From contig JABLXJ010000010.1 in assembly GCA_013178125.1 (NCBI GenBank), forward strand, positions 1-64,000: 64,000 bases of DNA, in the 5' to 3' direction. This document shows, piece by piece, positions 44,653 to 53,414 of the stretch. Below the pieces are notes generated by a model that was not told the origin of the DNA, did no database searches, and saw nothing but the letters and a program-made list of their open reading frames with translations. Origin of the DNA: Bacillota bacterium (lineage in GTDB: Bacteria; Bacillota; SHA-98; Ch115; JABLXJ01). Within the stretch, counting starts at the first letter, position 1; each line of letters begins with the position of its first letter. The translations under genes and the position numbers were made by a program.

Positions 44653-45507
44653 ATGATTTTCGCAGCATCGGCACAACTCTTAAATGATGCAGTGGCCAAT
44701 AATTACATAGTCGGAGCATTTAATGTTTTTAATGCAGAATCAATAAGGGCAGTCGTAAAGGCGGCTGATGCAGCGGGGGTACCGGTGATAGTCTCGGTGG
44801 GCGAGCCTGATCTAAACTTCATGGGAGCGGATGCGGTGGCAGCTTTGACGGAGGTTGAGGCTGAAAAGGTGGATATTCCCGTAGGTCTTCACCTTGATCA
44901 TGGGACGAGCCTGGGGAGCGTGGTGCGTTGCATTCAAGCAGGCTTCTCATCTGTTATGATCGATGCATCGGATATATCAGAGGAAGAAGGCATTGCTGTG
45001 GTGAAACAGACAGTAAACCTCTGTCATGCAGTCGGTGTCTCCGTCGAGAGTATGGTGGGAAGCCTGCGGCTTGCTACAGAGGATGAGGATGGGGTCGGCG
45101 AAGGTGGGACTAGAGAAGAATTGACCGACCCGGAAAAGGCTGAAGTATTTGTCCGGCGGACGGGGATCGACGCGTTGGCGGTATCCGTGGGTACAGAGCA
45201 TGGAAGCTTTTTGGTAGGGAAGTCACCTGAGATCGATATGGTTAGGCTGGCGGAGATCTCACGGCGTGTAGATATTCCGTTGGTGGTACATGGCGGGAGT
45301 GCTATCTGCGATGCGCAATTGAAAGAGACGCGGGAACATAGGGTAGGTAAGATCAATATTGGTTCAGCTCTGAGAGTCGCATTCAGGGATGCGCTAGTAG
45401 ATGCCTTCAAGGAGCCTAGGATAGATGCGCGGGAGGCACTTAAACGAGCTGAAGACGCCATGCGTCAAGTAGTATCTGACAGGATAGCTAAGTTAAGTCT
45501 TACCTAA
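44653..45507 (+). CDS. Class II ketose-bisphosphate aldolase
   Basis: A 284-residue class II aldolase of the FbaA/GatY/KbaY family. Zinc ligands are in HLDHGT (the LDHG motif), in a TEHGSF segment and in the VHGGS motif. VGKINIGSALR is the phosphate-binding strand. It splits a ketose bisphosphate such as tagatose- or fructose-1,6-bisphosphate into triose phosphates. The final motif reads HGGSAICDAQ in place of the common HGGSG(I/T)P, so the substrate may differ from FBP. It is the last gene of the SorC-controlled operon, and its stop faces the FGGY kinase gene on the other strand 64 nt away. Confidence 0.9.
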   Translation: MIFAASAQLLNDAVANNYIVGAFNVFNAESIRAVVKAADAAGVPVIVSVGEPDLNFMGADAVAALTEVEAEKVDIPVGLHLDHGTSLGSVVRCIQAGFSSVMIDASDISEEEGIAVVKQTVNLCHAVGVSVESMVGSLRLATEDEDGVGEGGTREELTDPEKAEVFVRRTGIDALAVSVGTEHGSFLVGKSPEIDMVRLAEISRRVDIPLVVHGGSAICDAQLKETREHRVGKINIGSALRVAFRDALVDAFKEPRIDAREALKRAEDAMRQVVSDRIAKLSLT

Positions 45508-45571
45508 TTTGCCTGGAGCCGAATCTTGACGAACATTAAGAGCATGACGTGGTTTTATATGACCATGATTA

Positions 45572-47083
45572 CTACCCCAGCGCTGCTATTGCCAATGAAG
45601 CTAGCTTCTCATAGAGCATATAGCTTTTTGTATATAGTTCATAAATATTTTTATCGGGCCTCTTCTCGAGAGCATGGTCCACCATTTTTGATATAATAGC
45701 GTCATATGAGTCGAATGCGCCCATGCCGTGCCCCGCAAGGAGGGCGGCTCCGAGCGCGCTTGCATCGCTGATGCCTGGCACGAATGCAGCACATCCCGTT
45801 ACGTCGCATTTCTGCTGGACCCAGAATTCCGAGCGTGACGCGCCGCCTACTACGTGAAGGCGGTTTACTGCGACCCCGCAGCCTTTGAGGAATTCAACAT
45901 TCCGCCGTAACTCATACCCCAGGCCGTCAATCAAGCCCTTAATGATGTCCTTACGGGTCGTAGCCAAGGTGAGACCCCAGACTACCCCCCTGGCATCAGG
46001 GTCGAACATAGGGGTGCCGGCTCCCGCAAAATAGGGCAAGACCAGGACCGGAGAAGGGGCTGAAGAGAGCTGGCTGAGAATCAATTCATAGGGATCGACC
46101 GCCTTTTCTGTCGCTTGAGCGATCTCGTGTCCCGCCAGGGTATCCCTGTACCACTGGAGAAGCACCCCACCCACCAGACTTCCCCCAGAGATGAGGTAGA
46201 GATCGGGGACTACATGGGGGATTACCTGATAGTGCCCCTCGCGTAACTTTGGAGAGATGGAGGCGTCCCTGGCCACGACGGCGATACATTCGGTTGTCCC
46301 TGTGTTGTCAAGAGCTATGCCTTCTTTAATTACGCCTGCGCCCAGTGCGGCGCACGCCTGATCCCAGCCCCCTGATACAAGGGCGCAGCGCCTGGGCAGG
46401 GCGAGATCCAGCCTCTCATTGGCTTCTTCGCTAACGTAGCCTACTACATCACCAGACGGTAGGGTTTCTGGAAGGATTTCTTGCTCAACACCAGAGGCCG
46501 ATAGGATTTCATTTGACCAGGCCTTCTTGTTTATATCAAACAAAAGGGTGCGTGCAGCTAAGGAATGATCTATAGCGCAACGGCCGCAGAGGCGGTAGAA
46601 CAGCATATCCTCCCAGCAGAGGAATTTCCATACCTTTTTATAGAGGGCGGGGTCTGTATGACGCCAGTAAAGTAGTTTCGCTAGGGTAAACATAGGGTGG
46701 CTGGAATGTCCCGTAATTTGAAAGAGACTCTCCACCCCAATGTCGGCGCCGAGCTTTTGAATCTCATCAGCCCCTCTCATATCCGCTGATGTTGTGGAGA
46801 GGGAGAGAGGGAGGCCTACCTCATCTAGAGGCGTCACGGCCTCGCCGAGGACGGAAGGCGCAATAGCTCTAATGGGGTCGCCGGCAGCCGCCGCGTTCGA
46901 CGACGCTTGTCGGATAACCGAGCAAATCGCCCTCCAAACCTCGTCGGGATCTAATTCCGATAGACCAGGCTTGCGGTGAAGCAAGGGGTAACCGACATAA
47001 GCGCGACTGATTAGCTCTCCCGACTCGGAAATGACCAGGGCTTTGCATCCTGTTGTCCCTATATCTAGCCCCATGAGACTCAT
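45572..47083 (-). CDS. FGGY-family carbohydrate kinase
   Basis: A 503-residue sugar kinase. It starts MSLMGLDIGTTGCKALVI, the ATP phosphate-1 motif; the catalytic Asp lies in SGGWDQACAALGAGV, and VVGGASRSEFWVQQKCDVTG is the adenosine-binding region. Members phosphorylate xylulose, gluconate, fuculose, rhamnulose and other sugars; the overall pattern is close to xylulokinase-like proteins of unknown specificity. The neighbouring class II aldolase/adducin-type gene suggests fuculose or a similar ketose as substrate. ATG 47083 follows AGGAGGAG. It is the last gene of the minus-strand cluster. Confidence 0.9.
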   Translation of the reverse strand: MSLMGLDIGTTGCKALVISESGELISRAYVGYPLLHRKPGLSELDPDEVWRAICSVIRQASSNAAAAGDPIRAIAPSVLGEAVTPLDEVGLPLSLSTTSADMRGADEIQKLGADIGVESLFQITGHSSHPMFTLAKLLYWRHTDPALYKKVWKFLCWEDMLFYRLCGRCAIDHSLAARTLLFDINKKAWSNEILSASGVEQEILPETLPSGDVVGYVSEEANERLDLALPRRCALVSGGWDQACAALGAGVIKEGIALDNTGTTECIAVVARDASISPKLREGHYQVIPHVVPDLYLISGGSLVGGVLLQWYRDTLAGHEIAQATEKAVDPYELILSQLSSAPSPVLVLPYFAGAGTPMFDPDARGVVWGLTLATTRKDIIKGLIDGLGYELRRNVEFLKGCGVAVNRLHVVGGASRSEFWVQQKCDVTGCAAFVPGISDASALGAALLAGHGMGAFDSYDAIISKMVDHALEKRPDKNIYELYTKSYMLYEKLASLAIAALG

Positions 47084-47171
47084 GACGGTGAACTCCTCCT
47101 TACTTTCTCACCTTGGCCTTTGCTGCTTATCTATTCCTGCCTGTTCCTGGGATCCCACTACTACAGCGCCT

Positions 47172-47840
47172 TTATGATTGTCCGTTCTTTTGACGGAGTT
47201 TATCCACCTCTGCTTGGGGCAGGAGGCGTTCTCCGCCGAGAAATCGCGCAACTAGTGTAACTTTAGCCGCGTTTTCGAGTATCTCAAGCCTATGAAAAGC
47301 ATGTTGCATGTTTTTCCCCAGAGTTAGCACTCCATGGTTTTCCAGCAAGAAGCAGTCGTATGACGGAAGGTATTGTTCCACCTTCTTGGCCAGCTCCTCG
47401 CATGATGGCGTGCCGTACTCTACCAGCGGGATGTCACCGAGGAGAGCGGTAACCTCAGGAAGAATGCTGGAAGGGATACTCGTGTGGGCGGCGGCGAATC
47501 CTGTAGAAAATGGAGGGTGCCCATGGACTACAGCGTTGACGTCTGGCCGCAACCTGTAAGCGGCCAGGTGCATGTGAACCTCTGACGACGGCTTATAATT
47601 CCCTTCGAGTATGTTGCCTTCAAGGTCGACACGGACCATGTCTTCTGGGCTTACGGTTGCCTTATCGAGGCCCGACGGTGTGATAAGGACCTGGTTGTCA
47701 GGCAGACGCAGGCTGATGTTGCCTTCCGCCGCTACCACAAAGCCGCGTTTGTACATCCGGTGCATGGTATCGGCTAATAGTTTTTTCATCTCGTTGATCA
47801 TTTCTGAATAAGCTTCGCTCTGATTGATAATTTCTTTCAT
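47172..47840 (-). CDS. Class II aldolase/adducin-family protein (FucA/RhaD-like)
   Basis: A 222-residue aldolase domain protein. Hallmarks are GNISLRLPDNQVLITPSG near the N-terminus, the zinc His pair in VVHGHPPFSTGFA, and a third His in LLENHGVLTLG. L-fuculose-1-phosphate and L-ribulose-5-phosphate enzymes share this fold; the catalytic Glu (SSEVHMHLAAY) is present. ATG 47840 follows AGGAGG at 11 nt; the frame opens at 47876. It lies between the FGGY kinase and an ABC permease, so the set would import a sugar, phosphorylate it and cleave it to dihydroxyacetone phosphate and an aldehyde. Confidence 0.88.
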   Translation of the reverse strand: MKEIINQSEAYSEMINEMKKLLADTMHRMYKRGFVVAAEGNISLRLPDNQVLITPSGLDKATVSPEDMVRVDLEGNILEGNYKPSSEVHMHLAAYRLRPDVNAVVHGHPPFSTGFAAAHTSIPSSILPEVTALLGDIPLVEYGTPSCEELAKKVEQYLPSYDCFLLENHGVLTLGKNMQHAFHRLEILENAAKVTLVARFLGGERLLPQAEVDKLRQKNGQS

Positions 47841-47893
47841 CGTAAATAATGCCTCCTGGTTAGATTGCGATAGCATTTCGCAATATCATTTTC

Positions 47894-48733
47894 TTAACCC
47901 TTCAACGCTCCTGCGGTCAGGCCGCTGATGAAATTCCGTTGCAACGCCAGATAGAACACGATAATCGGGATGGTCACGACTCCGAGGATGGCGAATAAGT
48001 GACCCGGATACGCCAGGTAAATTCCGTTATAAATGATCGGTACCAAAATGAGGGGTTTGATGGGCACCTCGGTCATGACGAGCATGGCGAGGATAAATTC
48101 ATTCCAGGACGTCATGAATTGCCAAATCGCGATAACCGCGAGAGCTGGCTTATTGAGCGGTAAAACGATTCGCCAAAAGATCATCCAGTCAGAACACCCG
48201 TCGATCCTGGCGGCTTCCTCAATTCCTTTCGGAAAGTTGTCAAAGGTGTTCTTCATAATCACCGTAGCAAAAGGAATGCCAAGTGCAACATAAGGTCCGA
48301 TCAATCCCATATAGTTGTTTAACAGGCCGAGGTTTTTTATGATTTGCACCAAAGGAACCACAATTGCGGGGACCGGCAGCATCATCGTCAGCAGCATCAT
48401 TAGAAAGAAAGTGCTTGACCCCTTAAACCGGATGATAGAGATGGCGTATGCGCAAGCTGACGCCAAGAGCATCACCAATAAAACGCTCCCGCCGGTGATG
48501 ATGAGGCTGTTTTTGAAGTATACCAGAAGATTGTTTGAAGTCCACACATCCACGTAATTTTTGAACGTCGGATGGCTTACCCACAGGCCACCCCCATATG
48601 CCTCGCTAGCGGGTCGAACCGAAATTGCGATCATCATAATTATCGGAACCAGCCACAGTAAGGTAAAGGGTATGAGGAAAGCGTGCATCCCGATATGGGC
48701 CCACCGTCGCTGGATTTTTTGCGAGACTGCCAT
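47894..48733 (-). CDS. Sugar ABC transporter permease, MalG type
   Basis: A 279-residue permease with about six membrane helices, EAA motif IEEAARIDGCSDWMIFWRIVLPLNKP and C-terminus ISGLTAGALKG. ATG 48733 follows AGGAGA at about 9 nt. The partner permease gene ends 5 nt upstream but contains an in-frame stop, so this importer may be inactive unless the stop is an error. Confidence 0.92.
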   Translation of the reverse strand: MAVSQKIQRRWAHIGMHAFLIPFTLLWLVPIIMMIAISVRPASEAYGGGLWVSHPTFKNYVDVWTSNNLLVYFKNSLIITGGSVLLVMLLASACAYAISIIRFKGSSTFFLMMLLTMMLPVPAIVVPLVQIIKNLGLLNNYMGLIGPYVALGIPFATVIMKNTFDNFPKGIEEAARIDGCSDWMIFWRIVLPLNKPALAVIAIWQFMTSWNEFILAMLVMTEVPIKPLILVPIIYNGIYLAYPGHLFAILGVVTIPIIVFYLALQRNFISGLTAGALKG

Positions 48734-48738
48734 TTCCG

Positions 48739-49668
48739 TTATTCTCCTCTCGAGTACACACCTGACCGGAAGAACTTAAGTTGTAACACACTTAGCGTTA
48801 TGCCCAATACTAATAATATTACTGATACCGTACTCGCATATCCCATGTTGCGTAGGGTAAACGCTTGAGTAAAAATATGTGTTGTCAACAACTCCGACGC
48901 GTGGTTCGGTCCACCCTGGGTTAAAACATACACTATGGCAAACGTCTGTAATGTTCCGATTACACCCAGGAGAATAAGCGTCAAATGAGTAGATGATAAC
49001 ATCGGCCAGGTGATGTGCAGCGTACGTTGCCAGGCTGAAGCCCCGTCAATCGTGGCTGCCTCAAAAATCTCTTTGGAAATCGACTGCAAACCCGCCAGGT
49101 ACATCAACATAGACCAGCCGGTCCATTGCCATATATTAACCACGATTATCGAAAATATTGCAAGTTTAGGGTCAGCCAGCCACGGCCGGATTAAAGATTC
49201 CAGCCTTATATTGCGTAGAGTATTAGCTAAAACGCCCATATACGGGTCATAGATGTTTTGCCAAACCACGCCAATAACGACCGGGGAAATGATCGCCGGC
49301 ATGTAGATGATTGCACGATAAATATTGCGTCCACGAAGAGGTTCGTTCAAAAAGAGCGCCAGGATGAAGCCCAGGAACATTTGCGGGAAAATCGTCAGCA
49401 CGGCCCAAAAGAACTCATTTTTGACGGCTACGCGAAAGATTCAGTCGTTTGCAAAGACCTGAATATAGTTGCGAAGTCCAACGAAATGCATGTCGCCGAC
49501 GCCGGACCATTTGAAAAAGCTCGCATATACGAGGTAAACACTTGGATAAAGCACGAATAGCGTAAAAAGAACCACCGTCGGCAAAATGAAGGAGCTTACT
49601 TCGAGATTTCGCCAAAGGAGCGGGGCTGCCGGACTGAGCAATCTGGGTAAAGCATTTTTGGATGACAT
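48739..49668 (-). pseudogene. Sugar ABC transporter permease, MalF type, with an in-frame TGA
   Basis: The ATG at 49668 opens a normal MalF/UgpA-type N-terminus (first membrane helix, then VGLRNYIQVFAND), but TGA stands at 49443-49441. The same frame then continues IFRVAVKNEFFWAVLTIFPQ and on through five membrane helices, EAA motif IFEAATIDGASAWQRTLHITWP and YVLTQGGPNHASELL to the stop at 48739. Restoring one sense codon gives a normal 309-residue permease. A fragment from 49401 would lack the first helix. Flanking importer genes are intact. A TGA-decoded Trp or selenocysteine is unlikely here because other TGA stops in the window are true ends. Confidence 0.85.
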
Positions 49669-49690
49669 AACTTACACACCTTCTTTGAAC

Positions 49691-49715
49691 GTGCGGCGGG
49701 AAAATCCCGCCGCAC
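49691..49715 (-). terminator. Intercistronic stem-loop after the binding-protein gene
   Basis: GTGCGGCGGGA-AAA-TCCCGCCGCAC, an 11-bp perfect stem with a 3-nt loop, between the binding-protein gene and the permease gene. It lacks a U-tract and matches the position of the stem at 42546 in the facing cluster. Confidence 0.6.
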
Positions 49716-49744
49716 ACTGAAATAAAGCCAGGTCCAAGCCTGGT

Positions 49745-51040
49745 TTACTTGCCCTTAACTGTATTTTGGAGGTCTTCCATCGCCTTTTCCGGAGTCTTTT
49801 GGCCTGACGCTACGGCAGCGAGGGCATCCATCAAGCCCTGACGAACTTGCGGCGACCTTAGCTGGCGGGCGGTAACCTTCGGTAACCATTCTTTTGTGAA
49901 CAAATTCCATAGATCCTTCTCATGCTCGCTTGTGAACGTCTTCGGTACTACACCCTTCACAGCCGGTAGATCGTTAAAATCATTTATGGCTGCCTGGATA
50001 CCCTGGCCCGCGATAAAGTCCTTCACGACCTCCCAGGCCAGTTCTTTATCGGTGGCATTAGTAGTTATACCAAGGCCAATGTCGATACCACCGAGGGGAT
50101 TTGACGGCTTTCCATCACCGGTGACGTCCGGAAAGAGGAATGCTCCAAAGCCTTCCATACCTTTCGCCAATTCAATAGGCGGGGTGAACTTTGCAACCTG
50201 CATGTGCCAGGAACCAAGGCTAATCATGCCACCCTTGCCACTTTCAAATAGAGTTGCAGCATTTGGATAGACGTGAAGTCCGAGCGCACCAGGTTGAATG
50301 ATTTTTTCGTCAAAGAGCGATTTCCAGATTTTCATCGCATTCACCAGACCGGGATCAGCAAATGAGGCTTGCCCCAATTCGGCCTTGTAGATAACCCCGG
50401 GCGCGGTTTGCTGGGCGATCATCATATAAACGTCGATATTTTGCCATCCATCAGCGCCCCCTTGCAACATCGGGGCGATACGATTCTTGTTCAAAACCGC
50501 TGCTACTTTCCTTAACTCTTCCCAGGTTTTCGGAGGTTCGAGGCCGTACTTTTCGAACATCGGCCGATTGTACCACAAATTCGTGGTCTGGAGTTCCATC
50601 GGCAACATGTAGAAGTTCGGGTCGCTTGCGACGTTTCCCAATCGAGCTTGTTCGATCCCAATGGGGTAGAACTTGCTCTGCCAGTCTGCCCCCCAGGATT
50701 TCTTAGCGTAAGACTGCAATGGAATCAGGAATTTCTGATACTCTTGCACCATGGCCCCCGGCTCTAGTCCGACTATGTCAGGAAGACTTCCGGATGCGGC
50801 GGCGCTCTTTAGCGCCATCAAGTAGTCAGGGTAGTTATAAATCGTGGCTTTGACCTCAATATCTGGATGGGTACTCTCGAAAGCAGCGACCATTTTATCA
50901 GTGGTGGATTTCACAGGACTCCATGACCAGAATGTGATAACCTTCTTTTGTGTCGCAAAAGTCGTTCCCGCCACGAGCAAGCATAGCGCAAATACTAATA
51001 AGATTGCTCCAAGATGTGTAAATTGTCTTCGTGTGCTCAT
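49745..51040 (-). CDS. ABC transporter sugar-binding protein
   Basis: A 431-residue family 1 solute-binding protein. The signal peptide (LGAILLVFALCLLVAGTTFA) ends with TFA-T and has one Cys inside the hydrophobic part, without a clear lipobox. The mature part has KKVITFWSWSPVKSTTDKMVAAFE and the typical GGMISLGSWHMQVAKF. ATG 51040 follows AGGAGGTAGG. It is the first gene of the minus-strand importer and is separated from its permeases by a strong stem-loop. The FGGY kinase and FucA-type aldolase at the other end suggest a deoxyhexose or pentose substrate. Confidence 0.92.
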   Translation of the reverse strand: MSTRRQFTHLGAILLVFALCLLVAGTTFATQKKVITFWSWSPVKSTTDKMVAAFESTHPDIEVKATIYNYPDYLMALKSAAASGSLPDIVGLEPGAMVQEYQKFLIPLQSYAKKSWGADWQSKFYPIGIEQARLGNVASDPNFYMLPMELQTTNLWYNRPMFEKYGLEPPKTWEELRKVAAVLNKNRIAPMLQGGADGWQNIDVYMMIAQQTAPGVIYKAELGQASFADPGLVNAMKIWKSLFDEKIIQPGALGLHVYPNAATLFESGKGGMISLGSWHMQVAKFTPPIELAKGMEGFGAFLFPDVTGDGKPSNPLGGIDIGLGITTNATDKELAWEVVKDFIAGQGIQAAINDFNDLPAVKGVVPKTFTSEHEKDLWNLFTKEWLPKVTARQLRSPQVRQGLMDALAAVASGQKTPEKAMEDLQNTVKGK

Positions 51041-51187
51041 AGGTACCTACCTCCTAACTGTTTTGTTATAATGGGTTTCCACAGTCTGACCTGACCCCAC
51101 TGTTTTTCTATTCTAGAATCACCTCCCGAACAGCTTTTTTATCAAGCGCCTCGATATGGATCTCTAGATCTCGCAGCAATAGTAGTT

Positions 51188-52159
51188 TCAGTAGCGCTTA
51201 TTTGTGAGCGCATCCTCAAGGTGGTTAATATATTTAGCCAAATCGCGAGATTTGCGGGTTATGGTGAGAACACATAGGATATCAATCACTGCAAGCTGCG
51301 CAATTCGCGAAGCTACAGTCTCCCTGGGAATTGGAACGGTCGCTGCCGGAGTTATTAGCTGGATGTTTGCTTCCTTTGTAATCCGAGAATTAGGGAAGGT
51401 TGTCATGCAAATAGTAGTTGCGCCAGCAGACCGGGCTGCACTAAGCGCGTCGACTGTTTCCCGTGACGAACCCGAATAGGAGATGCCAAATGCGACATCT
51501 TTAGGTGTTAATTGGAGAGCCGCAGCTATCTGCATGTGCGGGTCCAACAGTGGAGTACAAGATACACCCGCCCGTATAAATCTTTGACAGGCATCCAGGG
51601 CGATACCTGCAGAGCTGCCCACTCCGTAAATCTGCATTATGTGACAGGATACGATAGCGTCCGCAGCCCGTTCGATATCTTGCTCATTAAGTATCTTGGC
51701 CAGCTCGGTCAGTACGTCTATATTGTCTTGTATAACCTTTTTCGCAATCGTCGATGTATCGTCGTCCTTGCTCAAGTTGAGAGGAACATCTGAACCAACT
51801 ACGAGTTGTCCTCGAAGGGAAGAGACTGCTTCAGCCATAGTCAAACGAAATTCTTTATAGCCGTTAAATCCGAGGGTGCGGCAGAGGCGCACGACTGTTG
51901 TTTCGCTCACACCACTTTGCCGTGATAGTTCGGAAATTGATAGACGGTGAACATGATGAGAGTTTTCCAAAATGAACGAACCCAATTGTCTTTGGGACCC
52001 CTCAAGCTCTATAAATACTTCTCTCAGTTGCTGTAGAGGGTTATTTTGAGGGTTATTTTGAATATGTACCTTAGCATCTTGTGGTAAAGTATGGTCTGGA
52101 TTTGTATCTGGGTTATGAAGGGGCTTTTCGTATAGGCCCAGGGGTTTCTCATTTTTCAT
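51188..52159 (-). CDS. MurR/RpiR-family regulator
   Basis: A 323-residue regulator: an N-terminal HTH_6 domain (about residues 45-115; SISELSRQSGVSETTVVRLCRTLGFNGYKEFR) and a C-terminal SIS sugar-phosphate-binding domain (about 155-290; IYGVGSSAGIALDACQRF, GISYSGSSRETVDAL). ATG 52159 follows GGGGGTGA at 5 nt; the frame opens at 52240 but the extra residues are not of the family. The first 40 residues are Asn/Pro-rich and probably disordered. It lies upstream of the minus-strand importer on the same strand and should control it in response to a phosphorylated sugar made by the FGGY kinase. Confidence 0.9.
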   Translation of the reverse strand: MKNEKPLGLYEKPLHNPDTNPDHTLPQDAKVHIQNNPQNNPLQQLREVFIELEGSQRQLGSFILENSHHVHRLSISELSRQSGVSETTVVRLCRTLGFNGYKEFRLTMAEAVSSLRGQLVVGSDVPLNLSKDDDTSTIAKKVIQDNIDVLTELAKILNEQDIERAADAIVSCHIMQIYGVGSSAGIALDACQRFIRAGVSCTPLLDPHMQIAAALQLTPKDVAFGISYSGSSRETVDALSAARSAGATTICMTTFPNSRITKEANIQLITPAATVPIPRETVASRIAQLAVIDILCVLTITRKSRDLAKYINHLEDALTNKRY

Positions 52160-52219
52160 TGCATCACCCCCATTACTGAGGCTAGGAATATGCTTGGAAA
52201 CCCTATCGAAGGGGCTACA

Positions 52220-52238
52220 TCCCACAATATATTGGGAC
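52220..52238. promoter_or_regulatory. Palindrome sharing 13 bases with an nrdJ NrdR box
   Basis: TCCCACAATATATTGGGAC is nearly palindromic and contains ACAATATATTGGG (52224-52236), identical to 13 bases of the second NrdR box of nrdJ. It lies about 60 nt upstream of the RpiR-type gene. It may be an operator of that regulator or a stray NrdR site. The rest of 52160-52552 shows no gene. Confidence 0.45.
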
Positions 52239-52511
52239 AATTCCTAAGGATGGCTACAACATATGAAGGCTGTGAGGGTTTTCGAGCGATCTCCTAGTAC
52301 TTCGTTTGAGATGGAGCACTAGATGATGGTCACTGGAGCTAGCACAAGGTCAACCCAATGACCATGGCTATCTTGCGTAATCAATCATAACACGAATATA
52401 TTTTTTTTGCAAGACCAAAGAAGAAAATTTTCGCGATATTATTGACACAATATGGTAGCCTTGTGCTCTCGTGCTATGCCTCAACCCCCTTCCATATTTT
52501 TCTAGATCTGG

Positions 52512-52546
52512 TATAATAGAAATAAAGTTTGGTGAGTGAAGGGGGG
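52512..52546 (+). promoter_or_regulatory. -10 box and ribosome-binding site of the HEPN gene
   Basis: A perfect TATAAT at 52512-52517, without a good -35, is followed by AAGGGGGG (52539-52546), 6 nt before GTG 52553. It shows that the HEPN frame once started at that GTG. Confidence 0.5.
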
Positions 52547-52552
52547 CGAGCG

Positions 52553-52944
52553 GTGAAACTCCATGCAAAATATTGGATTGATGAGGGCTTACGAAAGCTT
52601 GGTGACGGCTGAGGCGCTCCTGGAATAAGGAGAGATATTTGGAATCCGCTTTTTTCTGTCACTTAAGTATCGAAAAAATGTTGAAAGCGTTGATCACCGA
52701 GAGGACGGAGGAAATTCCCCTAAAGACCCATAATCTTTTGCTGTTAGCTCGGAAGGGCCTGAGGGAAGCAGAGTTAAATACGGAAATGAAGGAGTTCTTT
52801 GCGGAGATTATGCCTTTTCAACTAGAGAGTCGCTACCCCAGTGATCGGAGGAGATTATTGCAAGAAAATCCGCCCGCAAGATTTCGCGCGCTTTTTGAAA
52901 GAACAAAGGAGATGCTCGCATGCCTAAATCAAAAGCTGAAATAG
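52553..52944 (+). pseudogene. HEPN-domain toxin, N-terminus frameshifted twice
   Basis: The third segment (from 52627; open frame 52639-52944) reads KERYLESAFFCHLSIEKMLKAL and continues as a standard HEPN domain (TEEIPLKTHNLLLLARKGL). Upstream, in two other frames, the expected beginning is present: GTG 52553 KLHAKYWIDEGLRKLGD, then AEALLE. Removing one base near 52607 and one at 52626 restores a protein of about 130 residues. HEPN proteins paired with MNT nucleotidyltransferases form type VII toxin-antitoxin modules, where HEPN is the RNase toxin. As read, the N-terminal helix is lost and the toxin is probably inactive. Confidence 0.75.
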
Positions 52945-53247
52945 CGGGCGATTGTTGACGAATTTGTGAAAGCGCTTCAGAAGACTCTACCAGTTGAGCG
53001 GGTCATTTTATTTGGTTCTTATGCGAAAGGGACCCCGCAACCGGAAAGTGATATTGACATCGCGGTCATTTCCCCTGCATTTGGGCAGAACCCCTGGGAG
53101 GATCGGAAACGATTATATCGGACAATTATTTTTGAGAAACTGGAACCTTCTATTGAACCACATCCGTTTGCGCCTGTGGACATGAAAACGCCACCGTCAT
53201 TGCTCCGAGAAATTCTGCGCACTGGCCAGACCATCTATCCGGTTTAG
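52920..53247 (+). pseudogene. MNT-domain nucleotidyltransferase antitoxin, frameshifted
   Basis: The readable frame from 52966 carries RVILFGSYAKGTPQPESDID, the GS...D-x-D motif of minimal nucleotidyltransferases, which AMPylate and silence the HEPN toxin. The natural start is ATG 52920, overlapping the 3' end of the HEPN gene: it reads MPKSKAEIA, then one extra base near 52947 shifts the frame before AIVDEFVKALQKTLP. Without that base the protein would be about 108 residues. GTG 52966 has no ribosome-binding site. With both partners frameshifted, the module looks dead, or the region has sequence errors. Confidence 0.72.
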
Positions 53248-53311
53248 GTTTAACGGGGCCTTTAATTTCGTCAATGGACTTCATCGCCGGACCGGTCCTT
53301 ACCGTGCTTTC

Positions 53312-53340
53312 TTGACTTCCTGGAAGCCCCTTCTTATACT
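53312..53340 (+). promoter_or_regulatory. Sigma-A promoter of the metF-metV fusion gene
   Basis: TTGACT (53312-53317), 17-nt spacer, TATACT (53335-53340), 75 nt before ATG 53415. Confidence 0.7.
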
Positions 53341-53414
53341 ATAATTGAAAATTGCTCCTATTTCCCCTCTGTCGCCTTACGAAATGGCAGATGCTATAGG
53401 ACGAGAGAGAAAGT

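Noticed and set aside
49441-49443. TGA as selenocysteine or Trp codon in the permease
   Set aside because: No SECIS-like hairpin follows, the family has no Sec member, and TGA ends many other genes here.
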